From contig USIX01000021.1 in the NCBI GenBank assembly GCA_900554895.1, positions 1 to 20,162 on the forward strand: a stretch of 20,162 bases of DNA, given 5' to 3'. This document shows positions 8,425 through 14,787 of this stretch, in pieces. The notes under the pieces are model-generated. The model was not told where the DNA came from, did not search any database, and saw only the letters and a list, made by a program, of their open reading frames with translations. This DNA is from an uncultured Megamonas sp. GTDB taxonomy: Bacteria; Bacillota; Negativicutes; Selenomonadales; Selenomonadaceae. Within the stretch, counting starts at the first letter, position 1, and the number at the start of each line of letters is the position of its first letter. Position numbers and translations under genes: made by a program.

Positions 8425-8638
8425 ACCAAACTACCTCTTTTTAGATTGTATTATATAAATAGATACTTAAAAATACATGAAATTTTATTAAAAAATTCTT
8501 AAAAATCCTGCCTAATTCTTGTATTTTTTTTTCTGAACTGATAAGATAAATGTAATATAAAACGCATTTTTGCATATATTTTACATAATTTTAACATTAC
8601 TGTAAAAAATATATATTACAATATAATAAGGAGTGGTT

Positions 8639-9580
8639 ATGATGATGTATGCAGTTGTAGATATCGGTTCAAATACGATGCGTCTGGTTATTTATAAGGT
8701 GGAAGGCGGCAGACCGCGCGCTCTCTTCAACAAAAAAGAAATGGCGGAACTGGCTTCTTTCATAAAAGACGGAATGATGATGGCAGAAGGTATAAACCGT
8801 GCCTGCTATATCTTGGATAGTTTCAATCTTCTGGCAAAAGAACTGGGCGTTACGCAAATGCGCGTTTTTGCTACAGCCTCTCTGCGCAATATATCCAACA
8901 GTCAGGCAGCCGTTACGGAAATTGAAGACCGTACCGGCGTTTCAATCACGCTTTTAAGCGGTGCACAAGAAGCTGAATACGACTTTGTGGGAGCGGCAAG
9001 AACCATTGATTTGCAGACCGGTCTGCTCGTCGACATCGGCGGCGGCAGTACGGAACTTGTTTTCTACAAAGATATGGAAATTCAGCATGCCGTAAGCCTG
9101 CCAATCGGTTCCCTCAGCATGTACACCAAATTTATAAAACATCTGTTCCCGACAAAAAAGGAACGCAAAGCGATTGAAGCCTGTGTAGAGGATATGCTGT
9201 ACAGATATGAAGTGAGCAATCTCGGCGACTGTCCGTCCGTATGCGGCGTCGGCGGTACTATCCGTGCCATGGATAAGCTGAATAGTTATTTCGGTAATTT
9301 AAGCATTAACAACCGTTTCGTAACGTCGGAAAATCTGCGTGCTATGGTTAAAAAGCTTGAAAACCGCGAAGATAAGAAATTCATTCCGCTGGAAACGCTC
9401 GAAATCCTTTTAAAAGTAGTACCAGAGCGCGTGCGTACAATCATGCCGGGTATGATAATCCTGAATACCATCGTAAAACACTTTAAAGTGCAAAATATTT
9501 ACGTAAGCCGTGCCGGCGTGCGTGAAGGATTTTTGTACAAACAAATTTTGAGTAAAGAGGACGAAACTGTTAATGGATAA
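8639..9580 (+). CDS. ppx: Exopolyphosphatase, Ppx/GppA family
   Basis: Ppx/GppA enzymes hydrolyse terminal phosphates of polyphosphate or convert pppGpp to ppGpp. The protein (about 313 residues) has the two actin-like lobes only. The phosphate loops are visible: VVDIGSNTMRLVIY near the start, LVDIGGGSTELVFY in the middle (about 130-143) and CGVGGTIRAM (about 200-209). It lacks the extra C-terminal domains of the long E. coli PPX, as is usual for short Ppx proteins. A GTG at 8633 overlaps the AAGGAG site (8628-8633). Three consecutive ATG codons (8639, 8642, 8645) follow, and I take the first. Its last eight bases overlap ppk, so exopolyphosphatase activity is more likely than a pure GppA role. 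Confidence 0.88.
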   Translation: MMMYAVVDIGSNTMRLVIYKVEGGRPRALFNKKEMAELASFIKDGMMMAEGINRACYILDSFNLLAKELGVTQMRVFATASLRNISNSQAAVTEIEDRTGVSITLLSGAQEAEYDFVGAARTIDLQTGLLVDIGGGSTELVFYKDMEIQHAVSLPIGSLSMYTKFIKHLFPTKKERKAIEACVEDMLYRYEVSNLGDCPSVCGVGGTIRAMDKLNSYFGNLSINNRFVTSENLRAMVKKLENREDKKFIPLETLEILLKVVPERVRTIMPGMIILNTIVKHFKVQNIYVSRAGVREGFLYKQILSKEDETVNG

Positions 9581-11666
9581 AAAAATAGACACTACGTATA
9601 CACAAAACAGAGAACTGTCATGGCTTCGTTTTAATGAACGCGTTTTGGAAGAAGCCATCGACACGAATGTACCGCTGTATGAACGGTTAAAATTTGTGGC
9701 TATTTATGCCAGCAATTTGGATGAATTTTATCGTGTGCGTGTCGGCAGCCTCTGGGATTTGGCTTCTATTGATACAAATGAATTTGATAACAAAAGTTTT
9801 ATGACGCCGAAACAGCAGCTTGCCAAAATTTTTGATGCAACGAAAAAACTCAATCAGAAAGCTGATAAAATTTTTGCCGATGTGGAAAAAAATCTGAAAA
9901 AAGCCGGTATTGAAAGAAAAAAAGTAAACGCTTTAAGTGCTAAAGATAAATCTTTTGTCAAAGAATACTTCGAAAACTTCGTGCGTCCGTTTCTTTCCCC
10001 GCAGATTATCAATGTAAGACATCCGTTTCCGCATCTTTTAAACAAGACATTGTATGTCGGTATTGTCTTAACCCGTAAAAAACGCAGTGTATTCGGTATT
10101 ATACCCGTTCCGTCTAATTTACCGAAAGTGGTATTTTTGCCGAATAAAACGAAAATACGCTACGTGATGACAGAAGATATCATCGCTTCGTACGCCAATA
10201 AAATTTTCGACGGCTATGAAGTAGAAAAGAGCCTTATTATTTCCGTAACGAGAAGTGCCGATATCAGTCTTGACGATGAACGCCTTGAGCTGGGTGAAGA
10301 TTTTCTGGAACACGCCAGAGAAGTTTTATTGAAAAGACAGCGTCTGGCACCGGTTCGCCTGGAAGTAGAAGGAGAATTCGATTCTTCCATGATTAAATAC
10401 GTAACGAACCAGTTCAAAATTTCGGAAAAACAGATATTCATCTATAAATCGCCAATCAATAAATCGTACATTTTCTCTTTAGGCAGTAAATTTACCGAAG
10501 AACAGAAAAATCTTCTGATGTATCCGCCGTTTGCTCCGTCGACCATCTGCTGCGTACCGGATAGTGCCAAAGTCATGGATTATGTCAGCCAAAACGATGT
10601 GATGCTGCAATATCCTTATCAGAGTTTTGATATTTTCCTTAAATTCATCAAGGAAGCTGTAACAAATGATAAAGTGTTTGCCATAAAAATCACTTTATAC
10701 CGTGTCGGCAGCCGTAAAGCACAGCTGATGAACTATCTTTCGATGGCGGCTAAAATGGGTAAGGATGTTACCGTACTCATGGAACTTCGCGCTAGATTTG
10801 ACGAAGAAAACAATATCAACTGGGCGGAATTTTTGCAGGATGCCGGCTGTAAGGTCATCTACGGCATGGAAGGATTTAAAGTCCATTCCAAAATCTGTCT
10901 TGTCATGAAACAGGAAAATTCGGGCATAAAATATTTCACGCAAATCGGTACAGGAAACTACAATGCGTCAACTTCCGGCCTATATACGGATATTTCGCTC
11001 ATTACAAGCAATGAAGGTATAGGTAAGGATGCAGTGGAATTCTTCCAAAACATGGGTATAGATAATTTATACGGCGAATACGAAAACTTGCTTGTTGCGC
11101 CTGTATCACTCAAACCGACATTACTTAAATTAATTCAGGCAGAAATTGAAAAAGCCCAAAACGGACAGGAAACGGCTATATTCCTGAAAATGAATTCACT
11201 CACAGACCGTCAGCTTATCGATGCGCTTAAAGATGCTTCACAGGCAGGCGTAAAAATAAAAATGATAATCCGCGGCATATGCTGCTTACTGCCGGGTATA
11301 GCCGGTAAAACCGATAACATAGAAGTAATCAGTGTTGTAGGCAGATTTTTGGAACATTCCCGCGTCTACTGCTTCGGTACAGGCGAGGATATGAAAATGT
11401 ATATTTCCTCAGCTGACTGGATGACACGCAATACGGAAAACCGCGTAGAAATAGCAGCACCGATTTATGACCATAAGATAAAAGAAAGTATTTATGATAC
11501 TCTTCTCATCATGTGGAAGGATAATCTCAAAGCAAGAATTCTTCAACCTGACGGCAGCTACAAAAAACCGGAAATCAAGGAAGGCGATGAGCTTCTCGAT
11601 TGTCAGAACTATCTGCGTCACGAATATAAAGTAGGCAGAAGAATAACATTGCATAAAGAACAATAA
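9573..11666 (+). CDS. ppk: Polyphosphate kinase (PPK1)
   Basis: PPK1 reversibly polymerises the terminal phosphate of ATP into inorganic polyphosphate. The 697-residue protein has the full family length. The N-terminal domain starts NRELSWLRFNERVLEEA (12-28), and a middle head domain and two phospholipase-D-like C-terminal domains follow. The autophosphorylated histidine is H438 in FKVHSKICLV, and the second catalytic histidine is H595 in LEHSRVY, spaced as in the E. coli enzyme (435 and 592). The ATG overlaps the end of ppx by eight bases with GAGG (9557-9560) upstream, so synthesis and degradation enzymes are made from one transcript. A strong terminator follows at once. Confidence 0.97.
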   Translation: MDKKIDTTYTQNRELSWLRFNERVLEEAIDTNVPLYERLKFVAIYASNLDEFYRVRVGSLWDLASIDTNEFDNKSFMTPKQQLAKIFDATKKLNQKADKIFADVEKNLKKAGIERKKVNALSAKDKSFVKEYFENFVRPFLSPQIINVRHPFPHLLNKTLYVGIVLTRKKRSVFGIIPVPSNLPKVVFLPNKTKIRYVMTEDIIASYANKIFDGYEVEKSLIISVTRSADISLDDERLELGEDFLEHAREVLLKRQRLAPVRLEVEGEFDSSMIKYVTNQFKISEKQIFIYKSPINKSYIFSLGSKFTEEQKNLLMYPPFAPSTICCVPDSAKVMDYVSQNDVMLQYPYQSFDIFLKFIKEAVTNDKVFAIKITLYRVGSRKAQLMNYLSMAAKMGKDVTVLMELRARFDEENNINWAEFLQDAGCKVIYGMEGFKVHSKICLVMKQENSGIKYFTQIGTGNYNASTSGLYTDISLITSNEGIGKDAVEFFQNMGIDNLYGEYENLLVAPVSLKPTLLKLIQAEIEKAQNGQETAIFLKMNSLTDRQLIDALKDASQAGVKIKMIIRGICCLLPGIAGKTDNIEVISVVGRFLEHSRVYCFGTGEDMKMYISSADWMTRNTENRVEIAAPIYDHKIKESIYDTLLIMWKDNLKARILQPDGSYKKPEIKEGDELLDCQNYLRHEYKVGRRITLHKEQ

Positions 11667-11668
11667 TA

Positions 11669-11709
11669 AAAAAAAGGAGATACCGCATCAGCGGCATCTC
11701 CTTTTTTTT
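11669..11709. terminator. Bidirectional intrinsic terminator between ppk and the small minus-strand genes
   Basis: GGAGAT-A-CCGC (11676-11686) pairs with GCGG-C-ATCTCC (11691-11701) around a 4-base ATCA loop, with one A/C mismatch. Seven A precede and seven to eight T follow, extending the stem and providing a U-tract on both strands. It ends ppk on the plus strand and can end the 12173-11749 gene pair on the minus strand. Confidence 0.88.
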
Positions 11710-11748
11710 ATTATATATTTAGAGACGTGTTTTTATAAATTGAACAGT

Positions 11749-11943
11749 TTATAAATTATGGACTTTTTGACTGGATATCCGGTATATTGATTTTTTATCG
11801 GATTTTATTTGCAGCGCAAGTTCGATTAAGTAAACTGTCAAGGCAGCTATTAAAATCGTTCTGACTACAGTTAAATCATTAAAAATAAAAGCGGAAAACA
11901 GGCTTATGGATGAAATAATTGTTAAAATAAAGAAAATATTCAT
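11749..11943 (-). CDS. Small two-helix membrane protein, unknown function
   Basis: A 64-residue hydrophobic protein. Residues about 2-21 and 26-46 form two probable membrane helices, and a basic polar tail (KSDKKSIYRISSQKVHNL) follows. I recognise no family. The ATG (11943) is preceded by ACGAGGTAT with seven bases between GAGGT (11951-11955) and the start, supporting translation. It lies 20 bases after the neighbouring small membrane gene on the same strand, so the two form a probable operon ending at the two-way terminator. Its size, hydrophobicity and ribosome-binding site support a real gene; function is open. Confidence 0.6.
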   Translation of the reverse strand: MNIFFILTIISSISLFSAFIFNDLTVVRTILIAALTVYLIELALQIKSDKKSIYRISSQKVHNL

Positions 11944-11963
11944 AATAAATACCTCGTAATTTA

Positions 11964-12173
11964 TTAAATTTTTATATGCGACGGTTTAAAAGAAATTTTT
12001 CTGTTGCTACGGCTACCAATGGTTATGATTTTATCAGCAAGAATACCGACAATAAGTCCCCAATAACAGATGCCGAATGTTGCAACAAACATAATCGTAT
12101 GACCTGACAAAAAGGATAAGATTGCACCAGAAGTTGTGGCAATAATAGTATTTAACAGAAATAATGATTTCAT
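11964..12173 (-). CDS. Small membrane protein, paralogue of the 13266-13490 product
   Basis: A 69-residue protein with two probable membrane helices (about 3-23 and 28-50) joined by a short SGHT turn, and a basic C-terminal tail (SRSNRKISFKPSHIKI). An upstream TTG extends the frame by seven residues, but it precedes AAGGAG (12183-12188, read on the minus strand). The ATG at 12173 lies nine bases after that site and is the likely start. Aligned without gaps, it shares about 17 of the first 53 residues with the small protein on the other side of the AraC gene (MKxxFxLxTI, ILS, SG, T-G). No known family is recognised. A minus-strand promoter lies upstream at 12225-12252. Confidence 0.6.
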   Translation of the reverse strand: MKSLFLLNTIIATTSGAILSFLSGHTIMFVATFGICYWGLIVGILADKIITIGSRSNRKISFKPSHIKI

Positions 12174-12224
12174 AAAAAAGCACTCCTTAATCAAAGATAA
12201 AAATAGATTTAAATTATCTTTTAA

Positions 12225-12252
12225 AATATAGACAAAATCATTTACTTTTCAA
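12225..12252 (-). promoter_or_regulatory. Promoter of the small membrane gene pair (minus strand)
   Basis: Read on the minus strand, TTGAAA (12252-12247) and TATATT (12230-12225) are 16 bases apart, about 52 bases before the ATG of the 69-residue protein. It is divergent from the araC promoter at 12283-12312. Confidence 0.5.
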
Positions 12253-12282
12253 GGAGCAGTGATATTTCATGTACATAAAACC

Positions 12283-12312
12283 TTGCTTCTTATTAATTTT
12301 TACAGTTATAAT
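12283..12312 (+). promoter_or_regulatory. Promoter of the AraC-family gene
   Basis: TTGCTT (12283-12288) and a perfect TATAAT (12307-12312) are separated by 18 bases. The -35 is weak, as expected for an activated or autoregulated promoter. It would give a leader of about 75-80 bases that contains the direct repeats at 12334-12375. Confidence 0.5.
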
Positions 12313-12333
12313 ATACCATAAGGAAAAAAATGG

Positions 12334-12375
12334 AAATAGGTTTTATATTATCTTTAAATAGGTTGATAGTATCTT
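12334..12375. repeat. Two 20-21 base direct repeats in the araC leader
   Basis: Copy 1 (12334-12354) and copy 2 (12356-12375) both begin AAATAGGTT and end ATCTT, with ATA in the centre. Their period is 22 bases, about two helical turns. AraC-family proteins commonly bind such same-face direct repeats. The location just downstream of the promoter suggests an autoregulatory operator. Confidence 0.5.
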
Positions 12376-12396
12376 ATAAATATGAGGTCAATTAAA

Positions 12397-13248
12397 ATGG
12401 AAGAAAAGAAAATCAGCTATGAACAGATAACAACGTCGGAAATTACAAAAGTTCGGTTCGATACTTTTGCTGATAAAGGTAGTTATGCACCATATCATTG
12501 GCATAGAGCCATTGAAATAATTTATCTGTTGGAAGGAGAATTACTTGTATCATCGGAAAATCATTCACGTCTTTTATATCCGGGTGAATGCACTCTAATC
12601 AATGCCAATATAATACATTCCAATAAAGCCACAAAACCGAATAAATATATTTTATTGCAAATACCGCTTGATTTTATCGAAAAATTCGTGCCGGACATAC
12701 AGCAAATAAGATTTGTACTAAATGACGGACGGGAAAATGACATAAAACAGCAAAAAATAGAGCAGCTAAAAAATCTTTTAAAACAGATGAAAACACTGGA
12801 CGACAGTAGAGAAGAAAATTTTCTATTATACTTCAACTGTTTCTTATTTGAATTGTTATGCCTTATTCAACGCGATTTCAGCGAAAAAATATATCCGGCA
12901 GACGCAGGACAGAAAAGGCGCGCTTTCGCCCGCTTAAATAAAATACTGGATTATATAGGACAAAATTATATGCGCACAATATCATTGGAAGAAATTGCCA
13001 AAGTAGCACTGTTTCAGCCAAAATATTTCTGTCGTTTTTTCAAAAAACATATGGGGATAACTTTTCTGGAATACCAGAATGAACTGCGCCTGTCATATGT
13101 TTATCACGATTTGCTGCATACGGATGAGCTTATATCGCAGATTTTGGAAAAACACGGTTTCAATAATTATAAATTATTCCGTCGTATGTTTAAAACACGT
13201 TTCGGGGACACCCCTTTAAAAATCCGCCAACGGATGAAAATGCAATAA
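12397..13248 (+). CDS. AraC-family transcriptional regulator with cupin sensor
   Basis: A 283-residue regulator. The N-terminal part (about 15-100) is a cupin-type ligand domain with YHWHRAIEIIYLLEGE and the matching PGE and HSN strand motifs. The C-terminal 100 residues form the double helix-turn-helix of AraC proteins: ISLEEIAKVALFQPKYFCRFFKK, then ELISQILEKHGF-NNYKLFRRMFK, ending GDTPLKIRQR. An ATG at 12382 extends the frame by five residues but overlaps the GAGGT site (12384-12388). The ATG at 12397, eight bases after it, is preferred. It is flanked by small membrane-protein genes that share ancestry, one divergent and one convergent, so control of these is the natural hypothesis. The ligand is unknown. 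Confidence 0.9.
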   Translation: MEEKKISYEQITTSEITKVRFDTFADKGSYAPYHWHRAIEIIYLLEGELLVSSENHSRLLYPGECTLINANIIHSNKATKPNKYILLQIPLDFIEKFVPDIQQIRFVLNDGRENDIKQQKIEQLKNLLKQMKTLDDSREENFLLYFNCFLFELLCLIQRDFSEKIYPADAGQKRRAFARLNKILDYIGQNYMRTISLEEIAKVALFQPKYFCRFFKKHMGITFLEYQNELRLSYVYHDLLHTDELISQILEKHGFNNYKLFRRMFKTRFGDTPLKIRQRMKMQ

Positions 13249-13280
13249 AAAAAGCACATAGTCTCTTATAAACTATGTGC
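13247..13280 (-). terminator. Terminator for the minus-strand small membrane gene
   Basis: On the minus strand, GCACATAGT (13280-13272) pairs perfectly with ACTATGTGC (13262-13254) across a 9-base loop, followed by seven T (13253-13247). The hairpin contains the last codons of the 74-residue protein, and its T-tract overlaps the stop codon of the convergent AraC gene. On the plus strand there is no T-run, so it acts mainly in one direction. Confidence 0.75.
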
Positions 13281-13490
13281 ACTGTGATAAGAAGAATAAT
13301 CTTCTTTATCTGTTTTTTCAGCGGTTTCTTCACCTGCAAGCACGAGTTTCACGCCGATGAACTGAATAAGCATAATGCCTAAATCAAAACCGAGTGTAAC
13401 GGCCAGCATGGCAGGATTGCCGGATGCAAGAGAAAGAATGATACCGCCGATTAAAAAGACGATTGTTTCTAAAAAGAAAATGTTTTTCAC
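13266..13490 (-). CDS. Small membrane protein, paralogue of the 11964-12173 product
   Basis: A 74-residue protein with two probable membrane helices (about 3-22 and 27-50) separated by a short SGNP turn, and an acidic, serine/tyrosine-rich tail (EETAEKTDKEDYSSYHSAHSL). The upstream ATG at 13514 adds eight residues but reads through the Shine-Dalgarno GAGGTG (13502-13497). The GTG at 13490 lies six bases after it and gives MKNIFFLETI, which lines up end to end with MKSLFLLNTI of the paralogue. A strong minus-strand promoter and a terminator bracket it, so it is a single-gene unit. No family is recognised. The two paralogues differ in tail charge, one basic and one acidic. Confidence 0.65.
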   Translation of the reverse strand: MKNIFFLETIVFLIGGIILSLASGNPAMLAVTLGFDLGIMLIQFIGVKLVLAGEETAEKTDKEDYSSYHSAHSL

Positions 13491-13499
13491 GCTTAACAC

Positions 13500-13535
13500 C
13501 TCATTTCGCTTCACATTATAGCATATCGAAATGAG
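13500..13535. promoter_or_regulatory. Inverted repeat flanking the -10 box, candidate operator
   Basis: CTCATTTCG (13500-13508) and CGAAATGAG (13527-13535) are perfect reverse complements with 18 bases between them that contain TATAAT. One arm covers the transcription start and the Shine-Dalgarno, and the other lies in the -35/-10 spacer, a layout expected of a repressor site. Confidence 0.45.
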
Positions 13536-13542
13536 TAGTCAA
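13515..13542 (-). promoter_or_regulatory. Strong promoter of the 74-residue membrane protein
   Basis: On the minus strand TTGACT (13542-13537) and a perfect TATAAT (13520-13515) are 16 bases apart. Transcription would start near 13508, giving a leader of under 20 bases. A 9-base inverted repeat brackets the -10 box. Confidence 0.65.
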
Positions 13543-13611
13543 TAAAAACAAAGAAAGTTTCTATCTTAAAATACTTATAATTGTTATAAATTGCAGGTAT
13601 TTTTTAATAAT

Positions 13612-14511
13612 TTATAAATCAAGCATAGCGGCCAGATAATAACGTGCTTTAAGCGCATATTCAAACGGATTGGCAATCTCCGGATTTTGCTCTGCTTCGA
13701 CAATTAGCCAACCGCTGTAGTCAGTATCATTCAATGCCTGAAAGATTTTTTGAAAATTGATATATCCGTTGCCATCCCCCGGCACGGTAAAACAGTTATG
13801 TCTGATGGCCTGACGAAAACTGTAATTATTTTTTTGCGCTTCAATCATTTTCTCGGAATAAATATCCTTTAAATGAACATTGCCGATGCGTTTGCCGTAT
13901 TTCTGAATAAACTGTACCGGGTCAATATTAGCAAGAATTAAATCGGCGGTATCCAAACAAAGATGTACATATCTTGCTTCTGTATGATTGAGCAGAAAAG
14001 AAATTTCTTCTTCCGTCTGCACGACTGTCCCTATATGGTGATGATAACACAATTTTAAATTGTGCTTATACGCCAATTTGCCCAGTTTATTCAATCCTTT
14101 GCAAAGATTTTGCCATTGTTTTTCCGAAAGTACCGGTTTTTGCAAAAACATGGAACTGTCGCCGCGAAACAGATTGTAACTCATCTCACAGACATTGATA
14201 TACGCGGCATTTACGGATTGCAGCTGCAAAATTTCCGCTTTGAAAAGCTGCTCATTTTCCATATATGGTTTAGTTGCAAGATAAGCGTTAAACCATTTTC
14301 CGGCGATTTTTAAATTTCTCAGACCTGCATGATAATGTATTTTATCTATATTTTGCGGAAAAGTAATACCTATTTCCGTGCCGGAATAACCGGTTAATGC
14401 TATCTCGCTTAAAATCTGCTCAAAATTATTTGTAGAACCTAAAAACGGCATATCATCATTTGTCCAGTTTATCGGTGAAATGCCTATGAATATTTTACTG
14501 TGTTCAAACAT
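13612..14511 (-). CDS. iolE: Myo-inosose-2 dehydratase (IolE)
   Basis: IolE dehydrates 2-keto-myo-inositol (scyllo-inosose) in the second step of inositol breakdown. The 299-residue TIM-barrel protein shows the family's stretches in order: GISPINWTNDDMPFLG (10-25), TGYSGTEIG (about 40-48), LRNLKIAGKWF (about 64-74), CYHHHIGTVVQTEEE (about 155-169), CLDTADL, GNVHLKDIYSEK, FTVPGDGNGYINF and GWLIVEAEQNPEIANPFEYA. The D, H and E of these last motifs are the expected metal ligands. The ATG follows AGAGG by seven bases. It stands alone on the minus strand, divergent from an AraC regulator, with an inositol-dehydrogenase-like gene beyond. The other iol genes are not in the window. Confidence 0.92.
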   Translation of the reverse strand: MFEHSKIFIGISPINWTNDDMPFLGSTNNFEQILSEIALTGYSGTEIGITFPQNIDKIHYHAGLRNLKIAGKWFNAYLATKPYMENEQLFKAEILQLQSVNAAYINVCEMSYNLFRGDSSMFLQKPVLSEKQWQNLCKGLNKLGKLAYKHNLKLCYHHHIGTVVQTEEEISFLLNHTEARYVHLCLDTADLILANIDPVQFIQKYGKRIGNVHLKDIYSEKMIEAQKNNYSFRQAIRHNCFTVPGDGNGYINFQKIFQALNDTDYSGWLIVEAEQNPEIANPFEYALKARYYLAAMLDL

Positions 14512-14572
14512 GAGAAAACCTCTTTAAAATAATATATTGCCACCTGTTATGCTCTTGATTGCTAAAGCAGCG

Positions 14573-14591
14573 TATTTAATGAAATTAAATA
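14573..14591. promoter_or_regulatory. 8-3-8 A-T palindrome upstream of iolE
   Basis: TATTTAAT-GAA-ATTAAATA is a perfect dyad about 65-80 bases upstream of the iolE start. It could be an operator, although its low complexity makes chance more likely than for the dyad at 14642-14658. Confidence 0.3.
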
Positions 14592-14599
14592 TCAAAGGA

Positions 14600-14623
14600 C
14601 AGTGTATATAAAGCATTACACTG
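14600..14623. promoter_or_regulatory. Spaced dyad CAGTGTA-n10-TACACTG
   Basis: Two perfect 7-base arms (14600-14606 and 14617-14623) separated by 10 bases, in the region between iolE and the divergent araC. It is a candidate binding site for a dimeric regulator. Confidence 0.3.
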
Positions 14624-14641
14624 CTGATATATTTTGCCAGC

Positions 14642-14658
14642 ATAACAAGTATTGTTAT
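14642..14658. promoter_or_regulatory. 7-3-7 palindrome overlapping the -35 of the araC promoter
   Basis: ATAACAA-GTA-TTGTTAT is a perfect 17-base dyad. Its right half contains the -35 box TTGTTA of the promoter at 14652-14681, so a protein bound here would directly affect transcription of the AraC gene. Confidence 0.45.
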
Positions 14659-14681
14659 AAAAGATTGTTTAAGATTATAAT
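14652..14681 (+). promoter_or_regulatory. Promoter of the iol-region AraC gene
   Basis: TTGTTA (14652-14657) and a perfect TATAAT (14676-14681) are 18 bases apart, giving a leader of about 100 bases before the ATG at 14788. The rest of the gap 14512-14787 holds only dyads and A-T-rich DNA; I see no small gene there. Confidence 0.5.
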
Positions 14682-14787
14682 ATAGATATGAGAAATACTT
14701 GTCAAATTTATAATATTAAATTGCTGTAATAATCAGCATTTTGCCGAAAAACCGATAAAAACCGGCAGTCTAGTGAAGGGTGAAAGT

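Noticed and set aside
11732..11757. Direct repeat TTTATAAATT with a 16-base period after ppk
   Set aside because: Low-complexity A-T DNA; a ten-base repeat here is easily chance.
13555..13611. Terminator after iolE on the minus strand
   Set aside because: AATAC...GTATT arms are short with a long loop, and the T-run is on the opposite strand; not convincing.
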